A stretch of 64,000 nt of DNA from an uncultured Burkholderiales bacterium (GCA_951812315.1 CATOSA010000008.1:186001-250000); one strand, 5' to 3'; positions 46,357 to 55,628 are shown, counted from the first letter of the stretch. A program made the numbers and translations. The notes: a model not told the origin generated them from the letters alone.

Positions 46357-47814
46357 CTACATACTGAACGAATGGCCCGCCGGCGCTGGTGCCGCCCGGA
46401 AAGATTCGTGCGTCGGATCCACCAACAGGTTCTTGTAAACCTTGCCGTCCTTCATCACCATTTTCAGGTTTTGCTCTTTCTGGATCAGGCTGATGTCCCG
46501 GGTTGGATCGCCGTTCCAGATCAGAATATCGGCCCACGCACCTTTTTCCACCACGCCGAGTTTGGCTGCGAGAAAATCGTTGCGATTCTGGTTCACGTTC
46601 TCGCGCAGAAACTGACCCGGCAACGACGTCGACATCTTCATCGATTCGAGGGAACTGTACTTGAGGTCGTCTGGAAGATCGACGGTCGGCGAAGCCACAT
46701 TGTTCAGTGCGTTGTGCCAGTTGTCCCAGCCAAACATGTCCGATCCGACAAATGTCTTCACCTTGTATTTCTTCATGGTCTTGATGGCGTTGATGACACC
46801 TTTGCACACCATCTTGCCCTTGGTCTTCATACCCTCTGTATACCAGTCGGGGTACGCACCACAGAGTGTCTTGTAGGCGCCAAATGGCTGGAACGACCAC
46901 CACGCACCGGCCTCGGCCAGCGGCTTGATGGACTTCTCCGTCGCCAGAAAACCATGCTCGAAGCTGACGACCCCAGCCTTCAGCGACTTCAAATAGGCAT
47001 CGTCGGCATAGGCGTGAATCGCGACGTAACCGCCGTACTCCTTCGCCACCTGGACTGCAGCTTCCATTTCTTGCGGTGAAGGTGATTGCAAGTGCAATGG
47101 ATCAAATTCACTTGCGACGCCGCCGCCTGCCATGACTTTCAGAAAGTCAGCACCGTTGCGCATGTTCCAGCGTGCCGCCTTCAGCCACTCTGCACGGCCG
47201 TCCACCACATGGGTGTTGCCGACAGTCTTTTGATAAAAGTCTTCGCCCGGTCCTGCCACTCGCGAAGCCCAGTCGCTGTGACCGCCGGTCGGCCCCAGAG
47301 CCGGTCCCGACGTGTACATGCGCGGCCCGGGCAATATGTTCTCGTTGATCGCTTTTTTCAGGCCCAGCGTATTACCTGCAATGTCGCGTATGGTCGTAAA
47401 GCCGCTACGGAGTAGATATTCCGCCGCGCGAGACGCGTGAGCGCCCTGAACATAGGCATCCCAATTGTTACCCGAAGCAGTACCGCCATTGAGTGTCAAG
47501 TGCTGATGCATGTCGATCAGGCCGGGGGTAACCGTTCCGCCCTTGCCATCGATCAGAATCACCCCTCTCGCCCGGATACCTTTGGCAACTTTCTTGATCT
47601 TGTTGTCTTCGATTAGCACGTCGACACCTTTGGCGACCTTGTCGCTGGTCCCATCCCAGACATCAACGTTGGTGATCAGAATTGGTACCGGCTTCTTCTT
47701 GTGGTCATCCGCGATCGCACCCGGTGGCACGAGCATGCCGGTCAACAGTAAGGCCGACACCGTGGCGGCGACTCCAGTCCATCTCTTGAACATCGATGTT
47801 TGCAGTTTCTGCAT
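46357..47814 (-). CDS. Exported amidohydrolase-family metal-dependent hydrolase
   Basis: A 485-residue imidazolonepropionase/prolidase-like amidohydrolase with signal peptide (VAATVSALLLTGMLVPPGAI). Metal sites are visible: TPGLIDMHQHLTLNGG with HxH, the carbamylated-Lys region FLKVMAGGGVASEFD, GYVAIHAYADDA, VVSFEHGFLA and the catalytic Asp in VGSDMFGWDNW. The C-terminal composite domain returns at GAWADILIWNGDPTRDI. ATG 47814, after AGGAG, was chosen; the upstream frame to 48093 has no signal-like start. The substrate may be a cyclic amide or a dipeptide containing Pro. It is likely transcribed alone. Confidence 0.88.
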   Translation of the reverse strand: MQKLQTSMFKRWTGVAATVSALLLTGMLVPPGAIADDHKKKPVPILITNVDVWDGTSDKVAKGVDVLIEDNKIKKVAKGIRARGVILIDGKGGTVTPGLIDMHQHLTLNGGTASGNNWDAYVQGAHASRAAEYLLRSGFTTIRDIAGNTLGLKKAINENILPGPRMYTSGPALGPTGGHSDWASRVAGPGEDFYQKTVGNTHVVDGRAEWLKAARWNMRNGADFLKVMAGGGVASEFDPLHLQSPSPQEMEAAVQVAKEYGGYVAIHAYADDAYLKSLKAGVVSFEHGFLATEKSIKPLAEAGAWWSFQPFGAYKTLCGAYPDWYTEGMKTKGKMVCKGVINAIKTMKKYKVKTFVGSDMFGWDNWHNALNNVASPTVDLPDDLKYSSLESMKMSTSLPGQFLRENVNQNRNDFLAAKLGVVEKGAWADILIWNGDPTRDISLIQKEQNLKMVMKDGKVYKNLLVDPTHESFRAAPAPAGHSFSM

Positions 47815-48229
47815 CAATTTGAATCTCCTGAAACAATAGTCGGCGCCGTTTGCAACCGGTGCGGCCCTCACACCAAATGGCCCGCCAGACAAACGTGAGT
47901 CCCCAAAAAACCGCGGCCCTGGCGCCAGCGAAGCCAGACGGCATTCTAACGCAAGATTGCTATGGGAAAGCGCCCAAACGCGCCATGGCAACCCTGCTGA
48001 AAAGTAGCTGTTCCACAACATGACCAACACCGTGCGCAATAGAGGCTGGTACTCGAATACCTGCACCGCTCGCCCCCTCATCGAATCGGGCAACGCAAAG
48101 CGTTATGATCTATGCACAGCCTGCCGGGTCTGATAATCTGAAAATCAGTCGCCAATCGACAGCGACAACCAACTGACCGGCTCAGGCCAGGATAGTTGCA
48201 GTTCAACGACACTCTCAAAAAAAGGTCCA
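47815..48229. other. Divergent intergenic region
   Basis: About 415 bp between the divergent amidohydrolase and the small lipoprotein. A TATGAT hexamer lies at 48104-48109 without a clear -35. Nothing else is recognised. Confidence 0.35.
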
Positions 48230-48691
48230 ATGTTCGCTCACATGAAAATCACTACTGCCATCCTGGTACTGGTCCCCGCCCTGCTCCTCGCCACGTGCGG
48301 CGGCAAGGAAGCTGTCACTCCTGCGCAAGCGGAACAGGAGGCATTTGATGATTTACGTGCCGCATTTTCAGAGGTAATCCAGGATCCGGCTCAGCAGGCC
48401 CGGCTGCTCGAAATGGTCGACGACGCGCAGGCGGAATTTGAAAATCTGAGAACAGCCGTGGAAGTACGGCGAACTGAACTGCGAAAGCTGAACGCGGATT
48501 ACGATGCCACGATGGAACAATTTCGGGTTTATATTGAAAAATATGACAATGAAATAAAGGGCGCGCGCAAACTGGTCACGCAACGCCGCCTCGAACTGGT
48601 CCGCGCGACGACCGAAGAACAATGGGACGAGCTTGAAAAGGCCAGTAACAAAGCCATGAAGAAGATGATTCGCGTTATTCAGTCAATCTAG
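48230..48691 (+). CDS. Small coiled-coil lipoprotein of unknown function
   Basis: A 153-residue exported protein. The N-terminus has a hydrophobic core (ILVLVPALLLATCGG) with a Cys that could be lipidated, though Thr before Cys is unusual. The rest is a charged helix likely to form a coiled coil (QARLLEMVDDAQAEFENLRT; RRTELRKLNADYDATMEQFR; KLVTQRRLELVRATTEEQWD). The start may be 48230 or ATG 48242. It is followed 27 bp later by a second small exported helical protein, so the pair probably acts together. The last part of each (TEEQWDEL here, TREEWAAMF there) is alike. The family is not recognised. Confidence 0.7.
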   Translation: MFAHMKITTAILVLVPALLLATCGGKEAVTPAQAEQEAFDDLRAAFSEVIQDPAQQARLLEMVDDAQAEFENLRTAVEVRRTELRKLNADYDATMEQFRVYIEKYDNEIKGARKLVTQRRLELVRATTEEQWDELEKASNKAMKKMIRVIQSI

Positions 48692-48718
48692 TCTGGCCCC
48701 TCACCGGAGAAAGCAACA

Positions 48719-49090
48719 ATGCTCGTAGCACTTATGACAATCCTGTTTCTCGGTGGCAGCAGTGGCGCGTTCGGGCCCATGGTATTCATCGACCAGGCAA
48801 TGGATTACGCCAAGCAAACCATCATGGAAGACGACCGGCGCAAGCAAGCCACTGCTACACTGAAGGACATGAAGAAGCGCACAAAGGAGTACACCAAAGC
48901 GATCAAGAAGCTTTCGAAAGAGCTCAGTGCCGACTACCGCCAATACGAGGCTCCGGAAGACAAAATTGATGCCGTATGGGCGCGCGTTTTCGAACTCAAT
49001 CTGGAGTACACAGAGGACATTATCGAGCAGCGCTTTGAGCTCAGGAATCAGCTTACTCGCGAAGAGTGGGCAGCTATGTTTCCCTCCTAG
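48719..49090 (+). CDS. Small helical protein paired with the lipoprotein
   Basis: A 123-residue protein with a short hydrophobic N-terminus (MLVALMTILFLGGSSGAFGP) that may be an anchor or uncleaved signal, then long charged helices (QATATLKDMKKRTKEYTKAI; IDAVWARVFELNLEYTEDII). It shares the ending pattern RFELRNQLTREEWAAMF with the upstream protein (RRLELVRATTEEQWDEL), which suggests a distant duplication (inference). GGAGAAAG lies seven bases before the ATG. It converges with the GGCT gene, the two stops being adjacent. Confidence 0.68.
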   Translation: MLVALMTILFLGGSSGAFGPMVFIDQAMDYAKQTIMEDDRRKQATATLKDMKKRTKEYTKAIKKLSKELSADYRQYEAPEDKIDAVWARVFELNLEYTEDIIEQRFELRNQLTREEWAAMFPS

Positions 49091-49627
49091 TCAATCAGGA
49101 ATTTCTGTCTTCTCGTCACTTGCCCCCAACAACAAGGCCTCGATCTCGAACACGTGCGGATCGTCGATCCCTAGCTCGCGCAAGATACACGCAAGCTCAA
49201 GAACGTAATCGCTATTGTTGCCGCTTGGTCCGGCGGAGCGGCGAATCTGCGCTGCAATGTCTTCAGCCGGCGCATCGCCGAGAAATGCAACATTATCTTC
49301 ATCTGCGACGTAGACAACGCCCGGTGCCTGCGCATCTTCAAAATAGGTTTCAGTACGAATACGCTCATAGCCGTTCTTTTCGCGGTAATCGAGATGCTCG
49401 AACACGCTCGGTTCAACCAGAAACGCACGTCCGTAACAGCGTTCACCCGGCGACTTGATCAAGGTCAACACCCGGCCCGGATCGGTTTCCGTACCGCGAT
49501 GATCATGCGAGCCCTGCCAGAAACGCCGGGTCCATCCTTCAATCCAGGCGTCGCGCGCGTCGAGATACGGAAAGTCCTGGTGCCAGATCAAGGACCCATA
49601 TCCAAACACCCAGGTCGCGCCAGTCAT
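49091..49627 (-). CDS. Gamma-glutamylcyclotransferase (ChaC-like) family protein
   Basis: A 178-residue GGCT-fold enzyme of the ChaC group, which releases 5-oxoproline from gamma-glutamyl compounds such as glutathione. The signature VFGYGSLIW opens the fold at residues 7-15. RRFWQGSHDHRGTETDPGRV is the ChaC-like segment and YREKNGYER holds the catalytic Glu. A much longer frame to 49996 exists only because the broken DUF1622 gene upstream runs into it; the true start is ATG 49627. The DUF1622 gene ends 29 bp upstream, so the three are one operon. Confidence 0.88.
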   Translation of the reverse strand: MTGATWVFGYGSLIWHQDFPYLDARDAWIEGWTRRFWQGSHDHRGTETDPGRVLTLIKSPGERCYGRAFLVEPSVFEHLDYREKNGYERIRTETYFEDAQAPGVVYVADEDNVAFLGDAPAEDIAAQIRRSAGPSGNNSDYVLELACILRELGIDDPHVFEIEALLLGASDEKTEIPD

Positions 49628-49655
49628 GAACGTACTTCTTGTTCCGAACGTCGGA

Positions 49656-49996
49656 CTACGATCGCTGCCAGGGCCAACGCCCATTGAGTTCGAGCACCGT
49701 CGTCCAGCTGAGAGTTGTTCGTATGAGCACCATGATTGCCAGCAGGCCAACACCCTCAAGTGAAGGTTCGACAATGATGGTCTTGATAATCGTCGCGGCA
49801 ACCAGAATCTCAAGGCCAACCAGGACGGCGCGGCCAAGCGCCTTGCGGTAGCCAGCGATTGCGGCCAGCGCACCATGACGCGCCTGGCGATGCAGACCGC
49901 CGTTGCGAGAATGAAGCCAAGGACTAGCGCGCCGGCGCCGGCAATTTCCAGCAACTGCATGAGCAAGGTCAGATACGGTGCAATCGCTTCATGCAT
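49656..49996 (-). pseudogene. DUF1622 membrane protein, first tandem copy, frameshifted
   Basis: The frame starts MHEAIAPYLTLLMQLLEIAG with a first membrane helix and breaks near 49876-49885 in a GCGCG stretch after VCIARR. In the correct frame the rest of DUF1622 follows (HGALAAIAGYRKALGRAVLV; GLEILVAATIIKTIIVEPSL; MVLIRTTLSWTTVLELNGRW) with a stop at 49656-49658. One base of indel repairs it. Its start overlaps the stop of the next copy (ATGCATGA). DUF1622 proteins are small integral membrane proteins of unknown role. Confidence 0.8.
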
Positions 49997-50354
49997 GGCT
50001 TTGCTCCTTCTCGGCCTCGGGTTGCCATGGCCAGCGCCCCTCGATTTCCAGCGTCAGCGTCCAGCTCACCGCGGTACGAATAACCACGATGGCAGCCAGA
50101 AATGCAAGTGACTGGAACGTCGGCGTGACGGTAATCGTCTCAATCACGTCTGCGAGGATGAGAATCTCCAGCCCGAGCATCAACGCGTGCCCGAGTTCGA
50201 CCTTGAAGCGGCCGAAACTTTGCGAGCGGCCGAGTGCGCGAAACCGCATGGCATAACGCACCGCTGCCAGCGCGAAGCCGACAACAATCAGCGCAACAGC
50301 GACGACGCTGATCACGATACCTGCGCGTTCAAGAAAACTCAGTATATGTTCCAC
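49989..50354 (-). CDS. DUF1622 membrane protein, second tandem copy, intact
   Basis: A 121-residue integral membrane protein with three helices (IVISVVAVALIVVGFALAAV; LMLGLEILILADVIETITV; LAFLAAIVVIRTAVSWTLTL). The signature LGLEILILADVIETI and the ending LEIEGRWPW fit DUF1622. It overlaps the start of the damaged first copy by 8 bp. A third remnant lies at 54085-54180. No function is known, but tandem duplicates suggest a hetero-oligomer (inference). Confidence 0.85.
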   Translation of the reverse strand: MEHILSFLERAGIVISVVAVALIVVGFALAAVRYAMRFRALGRSQSFGRFKVELGHALMLGLEILILADVIETITVTPTFQSLAFLAAIVVIRTAVSWTLTLEIEGRWPWQPEAEKEQSHA

Positions 50355-51041
50355 AAATAATCATCCAAAGCGACGACCAATTTTAGCGACAGCGCCTGCC
50401 TGGGCCGCAACAACCTGAAAACAGATCACAGAGATTGCAGTCGACAGCGCCAATTTTGCAAGTTTTAACGAATCGTCCATAGACCATGCGGCCAAATTCT
50501 ACCGCGCAACGCGATTGCGCAACACTCAAAAAACTTTCGCCGGACACCAGAAGAATAGGGTAAGTGCCTATGGACCCGGCACTGTCGAGACATTCGGCGA
50601 CTTATTTCATCAAGCGACCAGCTGACTGCTCTACCCAACACTTGACTCATGTCAACTGGTCGAACTTGAAAGTCTGCAATACTTGAAAGTCTGCAATATA
50701 TGTCAGTAAGGATGTTTGAACGCGTCCAGACACACTGAAAGGAACATTCTGCTCAAACTTGACCCAGCAAATTAGCGAACATGCATGCGCACTGGCCGGA
50801 CGATCCTGTCTTGCCAGATCTGCAACCGGTTTCCGGCGCGGTCCAAACGGCGGCCACCGTCGAGCAAGTGCAGGCAACAATTTGGCGGCAACGAAAAAGA
50901 TCTATAGTTAGTACTTGGCATCAACGCCATGATGTCTTTGCGCAGGCGCAGGCGGAAGATCTGTCGGTAGATGGCTCGCAACAGAATGCGGCCAAAATAC
51001 AAAAACATAGCACCCAATCAAAATAAACAAGTGGAGAAATT
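50355..51041. other. Intergenic region of 687 bp
   Basis: No convincing gene on either strand. It contains the 17-bp tandem repeat at 50664-50697. It must hold the promoter of the CoA-transferase gene. Confidence 0.4.
50664..50697. repeat. Two exact tandem 17-bp repeats
   Basis: ACTTGAAAGTCTGCAAT occurs at 50664-50680 and again at 50681-50697 with no gap. Two direct sites at a spacing of about 1.6 helix turns, some 350 bp upstream of the CoA-transferase gene, could be a double operator or a simple slippage duplication. Confidence 0.8.
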
Positions 51042-52520
51042 ATGATTACTGATCAGCCTGTCAACAACCACGACGACATGCGCAAAGTCACCGATAACAT
51101 CTTGCGGGATGCCGGCATGACAATTGAAGACAGTGGCGGGAAGGTAACTTTCGCCGGCGCGGAGCCGGTCCGGAAGACGGTGAGCAAGGCCGGCGCGACG
51201 ACCGCTTGTATTCTGGCCGCCAACGCCGTGACGGATGCCGCCATCTGGAGGGAACGCACCGGCGAAGGCCAGGACATCCACGTCGATCTGAGAAAGGCCT
51301 GGATCGAGCAGAGCCCATGACAGAAGGACGCGCTACCCTACACGCTCATCAGTGGCGTATCGAAAGCCTGGAACTCCAACGTCTTCGTAATCAATCCCCA
51401 GATCGCACGCGCCCGCGACGGTCGCTGGATGGTGTTGGCAAACTGCTACCCGAGCCAGCAAAAAAAGGCGATGAACCTGCTCCGTTGCGGACCTGATCCG
51501 GAGCAAGTGCGTGCCGCCATGGCGCGCCGGGAATCCGCCGAACTGGAGGAAGCGGGGGAGGCAATCCAGCTCCCGCTGCAGATGATCCGCACCAAAGAGG
51601 AATGGGCCGCGACGGAGCAGGGCCGCATCCACGCCGAAACCCCGCTGGTCCACATCGAAAAGATCGCCGACGGTCCGACGGTCCCGCTGCCGCAGGGCAA
51701 GCGGCCACTGTCCGGGTTGAAGTCGCTCTCGTTTGTGCACGCTGTCGCAGGGCCCTGCTTGGGTCGAACGCTGGCCATGCAGGGCGCCGAGTGCATGAAC
51801 ATCAACATGCCCGACTGGGTCGAATTCGGGAACTTCTTCTTCACGGCCCAGGCCGGCCAGCGGCAGGCCTATCTCGACGCTCGGGTAGCCAATAACCGTA
51901 AGCGTGTCTACAAACTCGTAGAGGGCGCAGACTTCTTCGTCGAGAACCTCCGTCCGGGTGTTGCCGATGGAGAGGGGTACTCTCCTCAGGCGCTTGCAGA
52001 GCGCAACCCGGGGATCATATACGTCAGTGTCAAGCTGAACACGCACGAAGGTCCGTGGACCCGGTGGCCAGGCTACGACGTCAGCGCTGGCGGCATCGCC
52101 GGTCTTTACACTGCCGAAGGCACGCCGGATCAGCCGCTCTTGCCTCAGCAGGTAAACGTCGTCTGCGACATCATGACCGGATACCTCGGCGCGCTCGGAG
52201 CCAAGGCGGCTTTGTTGCGTCGCGCGAAGGAAGGCGGCAGCTACGTTGTGCGGGTTACGCTGACGCAGTGTGTTCAGTACATGAGCAGCCTCGGATTTAA
52301 CGACAAGCGCGTGATCGAAGATTACGAGAACCTGGGCGAAGAGCACCAGATCATGAAGCCCGAGCTGGTCACAGGCATGACGGCCTTTGGCGAATACACC
52401 CGACCGGCCTCGCAGGTGGAAATGTCCAAGACCCCACAGTTCTGGGATCAACCGATGCTCTACATGCAGGGCGCAAGTCAGCCAGTCTGGACGACGGATG
52501 CGACGGGACTACCTCTTTGA
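51042..52520 (+). pseudogene. CaiB/BaiF (class III) CoA-transferase with an in-frame TGA
   Basis: A frame of 493 codons interrupted once by TGA at 51318-51320. The 5' part (VSKAGATTACILAANAVTDA; RTGEGQDIHVDLRKAW) and the 3' part (LISGVSKAWNSNVFVINPQI; FVHAVAGPCLGRTLAMQGAE; FFVENLRPGVADGEGYSPQA) belong to the same protein. The catalytic Asp of class III CoA-transferases is likely in WPGYDVSAGGIAG. The TGA comes after IEQSP and probably replaces CGA (Arg). These enzymes move CoA between carboxylic acids. GGAGA precedes the ATG. The SDR gene follows 118 bp on; the two form a module that is duplicated at 55.6-56.4 kb. Confidence 0.82.
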
Positions 52521-52638
52521 TCTGAGGATAATGCGAAAGGCGTGCGCATCATCACTCTGTAACGATTGTCGCGCACGCTGGAAAATCTATACACAATGAA
52601 GAACGCCTGTAAGGCGAACTATCTGGAGGAGATAAACA

Positions 52639-53394
52639 ATGGCTGCAAGAGAGAAGCGCGTCGTCATTCTGGCTGACACGAACACACACATGATGCCGGC
52701 CCTGGCACGCGAAATGGCGAGCCGCAATCACAACCTTGTGCTGGGCGACGCGATGGATGGGCTGGCGGACGAGCTTGTGAAACTTGGTGCAAAGGTGGAA
52801 GTCGTTCCTGACACTGCAGACCAGACCAAAGACGACACGATCAAGAAGCTGGTCGACCGCGCTCAGGATGTATTCGGCGGATTCGACGCCGCCTGCATCA
52901 GGACCGGCGTGCATGGAGACGGCACGATACTCGACTCCACCGCCGCCGACTGTCAAACCCAGTATGAGGGAAACTTTCGGTCGGTTTTCTACGCACTTCA
53001 GGCATTGCTTCCGCCGCTTGTCGAACAGCGCTCCGGGCAAGTCGTTATCAACACCAGCGCCAGCGGTCTTCGTACCGCACCGTTCGCATCGATCTACAGC
53101 GCCTTTCGCGCGGGTGCCAACGCGCTTGTCCGCTGTGCCGGCCAGACCGTTGGAGAATATGGCGTCGCCGTTAACGCCACCGGAACGTACGCAATGGACT
53201 ATCCGTCGTTCCTGCATGACGTCGGTGCCGACAAAGATCCGAATAGGCGCAAGGAAGTGGAAGCGGGCGTGCCAATGAAACGCCTGTGCCGACCCGAGGA
53301 AGCTGCACACTTCGTGGCGACCCTGATTGACGGCAAAGGGACTTTTCAGACCTCGCAGTTCTTTGCAATCGACGGGGGCTGGTGCTTTATGTAG
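52639..53394 (+). CDS. Divergent short-chain dehydrogenase/reductase-like protein
   Basis: A 251-residue SDR-fold protein in which key motifs are altered. The cofactor loop reads ILADTNTHMMPALAREMA in place of TGxxxGIG. The catalytic Tyr-Lys pair is YSAFR, with Arg in place of Lys. VVINTSASGLRTAP holds the Ser. The ending TSQFFAIDGGWCFM is normal. It may be a non-classical reductase or a non-catalytic relative. A GGAGGAG site lies before the ATG. The paralogue at 55988 shares the same unusual loop, so the change is conserved in this group and not random decay. Confidence 0.82.
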   Translation: MAAREKRVVILADTNTHMMPALAREMASRNHNLVLGDAMDGLADELVKLGAKVEVVPDTADQTKDDTIKKLVDRAQDVFGGFDAACIRTGVHGDGTILDSTAADCQTQYEGNFRSVFYALQALLPPLVEQRSGQVVINTSASGLRTAPFASIYSAFRAGANALVRCAGQTVGEYGVAVNATGTYAMDYPSFLHDVGADKDPNRRKEVEAGVPMKRLCRPEEAAHFVATLIDGKGTFQTSQFFAIDGGWCFM

Positions 53395-53450
53395 TTCGCA
53401 AGTTAATTGGCGTCGTTCAAGGATTGCCCAGTCGACCGTTAATCGTAAAT

Positions 53451-53481
53451 GCGCGGGCTCAGGGGAACTGATTGCCCGCGC
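53451..53481 (+). terminator. Hairpin between the SDR and K+ channel genes
   Basis: GCGCGGGC at 53451-53458 pairs with GCCCGCGC at 53474-53481 around a 15-base loop. It lies between convergent genes and may serve both. No T-run follows. Confidence 0.4.
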
Positions 53482-53600
53482 CAAACGGCAGTTCGCTTTA
53501 TTCAGCCGAGGCGAGCGCGGCAAAATCCCGGCGCGACACTATTTGCCGGCGGTTGCTCGCCATCAAATAGCGCCCTTCTCAAGGCAAGCCGGGTATTTTC

Positions 53601-54050
53601 CTAGTTGCTGTCCGACAGCTTCGCATACCCGGGTGGGCCAAAATAGATACGCTGAACGACCGTAAATATCAGCGCTGTCGTCCAGCCGAACATAATCGTT
53701 CCATTGGCCGCTTCGAAACCGGAGAAATGCCGCCACTGTCCTTCGAGCACGAGGTCACCGTATCCGAGCGTCGTATATGTAACGGCCGAGAAATAGATCG
53801 CATCGTTGAGGTTGGGAAGCGCGCCCATTTTGTAATACACCAACGCCCAAATTGACGATTCGATAAACGTCAGAAAAAACATCAGCAAGACCAGCAACGA
53901 CACGGTTCCCGCCTGCGTCAACTGATTCTTCATTACCCAACGCTCGACGTGCACGGCACGGAAGGCGCCAAGCGCCAGCACCATTCCTGTTGCATGAATA
54001 AATGTTGTAACGGTAATGAGCATGCAGCCAATTAATATGTTTACCAGCAC
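53601..54050 (-). CDS. Two-pore-helix potassium channel family protein
   Basis: A 149-residue inner-membrane protein with the K+ channel pore. The selectivity filter is in SAVTYTTLGYGDLVL. It has helices before (LLVLLMFFLTFIESSIWALV) and after (IMFGWTTALIFTVVQ), plus an N-terminal helix (MLITVTTFIHATGMVLALGA). This size and layout fit the small Kch-like 'ion channel' family without a cytoplasmic RCK domain. It starts at GTG 54050, after GAGG. A fragment of DUF1622 lies directly upstream. Confidence 0.85.
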   Translation of the reverse strand: MLVNILIGCMLITVTTFIHATGMVLALGAFRAVHVERWVMKNQLTQAGTVSLLVLLMFFLTFIESSIWALVYYKMGALPNLNDAIYFSAVTYTTLGYGDLVLEGQWRHFSGFEAANGTIMFGWTTALIFTVVQRIYFGPPGYAKLSDSN

Positions 54051-54084
54051 GAAAGGCCTCCTTGAATCGCGAGTTTACGCGACA

Positions 54085-54180
54085 GGAAAGCGAATCGACA
54101 CTTTGCGCGCGACCGAGTGCGCGAAACCGCATTGCGTAGCGTGCGGCCGCCAACGCAAAGCCGACGACGATCAATCAATT
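54085..54180 (-). pseudogene. DUF1622 remnant
   Basis: About 30 codons read IVVGFALAAARYAMRFRALG then RAQS, nearly the same as residues 22-46 of the intact DUF1622 protein at 49989-50354 (IVVGFALAAVRYAMRFRALG). Neither the start nor the rest of the gene is present. It is a truncated third copy upstream of the K+ channel gene. Confidence 0.72.
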
Positions 54181-54383
54181 CTCGAACAGATTATGTGCAA
54201 AGTTTGCTTGAGCGTGTGAGTCCGGATGTGTCACAGCGATTGGCAGTGGAAAAACAAATGACGAAGACCGACTCATCGAAGACCACTCTCCCGAACAGGT
54301 ACCTGGCAAGCCAGCCAGGCAGCACGTGCTCAATCTTTGGCAGTCACTTCTAAATCGTGGCTGTCGGCAGTTGTCCCGACTGT

Positions 54384-55385
54384 TCAGGACCGGACTGTTT
54401 CGCTAAACTCGCTTGGACTCATGCCGCTGATGCGCCAGAACATGCGAGAGAAATTGGCCGGGTCAGTAAATCCGAGGCTGCTGGAAATTTCACCATGCGG
54501 CAGGTCTTGTTCTCGCAGGAGTTTCTTGGCCGCGTCAAAGCGCACCTCGTCTACCAGCGTCTGGTACTTCACGCCGTTTTCCGCGAGCTTGCGGTACAAG
54601 GTACGTTCCGTCGTATCCAGCAATTTCGCTGTCTTTTGCGCTGACAAGTAGCCGTCCGTCAGATACGCTCGGATCACGAATTTAGCAGTTTCAACATAGT
54701 TGAAGTTCTCCGCGAGCGTCAGGGGCTCTGTTGCAACGCTGTTCGAGTCAACATCAATCGGTGTGCTATGCAGCCGGGATCGCGGTACGGATATATACCC
54801 GATAGATTGGGACGTGAGGATTCGGCAATTGGGAAAGTGTTCGTATACAACCGTCGGAGCAGTCGGCGATTCAATGCCGATTTCCGCAGGCATCCAGGAC
54901 CGCCCGAGATAGTGTCGGACAAGGTCGACATACACCGCCAATTGGTAGGCCTGGGACGATGAATAGCCGGGCCAGTCCTTCATCGGATAGCGGGTATAAA
55001 AGTAGATGCTGTCGCGACCTTCCCTGATTCCGATATGCAGATGCGACGCCTCGGAGCGGCATAGGCGGACCAGCGCGAATAACGCTTGATAGAGCGTCGG
55101 CGCGTGCTCAAGTCTCTTCAGCATGCCCGCGCTCAGCTGTTTGTCTCCAACAAAGCGGCCCACGTGCCAGCCCAGCGCCGGGTCCTCAAGTTGCGCGGCA
55201 GCATCAAACCATGCCCAGGTTCTCCGCAGCGGCACGAACGCTCCTGGGTCATCGCAGTAGACCGGTAAGCCTGCGCGAACAAGAAGCCGGTCTACAGGCG
55301 TACCTACTTTCCGCAAAAACGCTGAGAATGCCAGCGGATGTGCCAGGCGAACGAGGGGTGGTTTGGACAGTTTTGTGCGATTCAT
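54384..55385 (-). CDS. AraC-family transcriptional regulator
   Basis: A 333-residue regulator. The N-terminal two thirds are the OruR/ArgR-like 'arabinose-binding' domain (VRLAHPLAFSAFLRKVGTPV; QLEDPALGWHVGRFVG; AYQLAVYVDLVRHYLGRSW). The C-terminus has two helix-turn-helices (YLSAQKTAKLLDTTERTLYR; LGFTDPANFSRMFWRISGMS) with the AraC signature. ATG 55385 was chosen over a frame start at 55445. It is read away from the damaged second CoA-transferase/SDR module and is the likely regulator of that module or its intact sister (inference). Confidence 0.9.
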   Translation of the reverse strand: MNRTKLSKPPLVRLAHPLAFSAFLRKVGTPVDRLLVRAGLPVYCDDPGAFVPLRRTWAWFDAAAQLEDPALGWHVGRFVGDKQLSAGMLKRLEHAPTLYQALFALVRLCRSEASHLHIGIREGRDSIYFYTRYPMKDWPGYSSSQAYQLAVYVDLVRHYLGRSWMPAEIGIESPTAPTVVYEHFPNCRILTSQSIGYISVPRSRLHSTPIDVDSNSVATEPLTLAENFNYVETAKFVIRAYLTDGYLSAQKTAKLLDTTERTLYRKLAENGVKYQTLVDEVRFDAAKKLLREQDLPHGEISSSLGFTDPANFSRMFWRISGMSPSEFSETVRS

Positions 55386-55628
55386 CTTACTTAGGCTTGT
55401 CAGGTTTTGGATTTCATGCAGTGCGGTAACCAACAGGCAAATCAAGGCCTAGCGCGGAAACGCCAGCATTTTGATTCAAGATAACCAGTTTGGCAGGATT
55501 TGACATGAAGGTGAACCGAAACGACGTTTACCATATGCAGGACGCGCTTTGAGGCACTTGCTCGATATGGATTCGCGAAACGCGGGGAACGGTTCGATCA
55601 AGTACCGCGACCAGACATCGTCGAAAGC

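Noticed and set aside
46357..48093. A 578-residue form of the amidohydrolase
   Set aside because: The first 93 residues are unlike any signal or domain, whereas ATG 47814 has AGGAG and a normal signal peptide follows.
49091..49996. A 301-residue membrane-anchored GGCT
   Set aside because: The N-terminal part is the frameshifted DUF1622 gene; the GGCT has its own start at 49627 and the DUF1622 end can be read in another frame.
50664..50697. CRISPR array
   Set aside because: Only two adjacent 17-bp units with no spacer, and no cas gene in the window.
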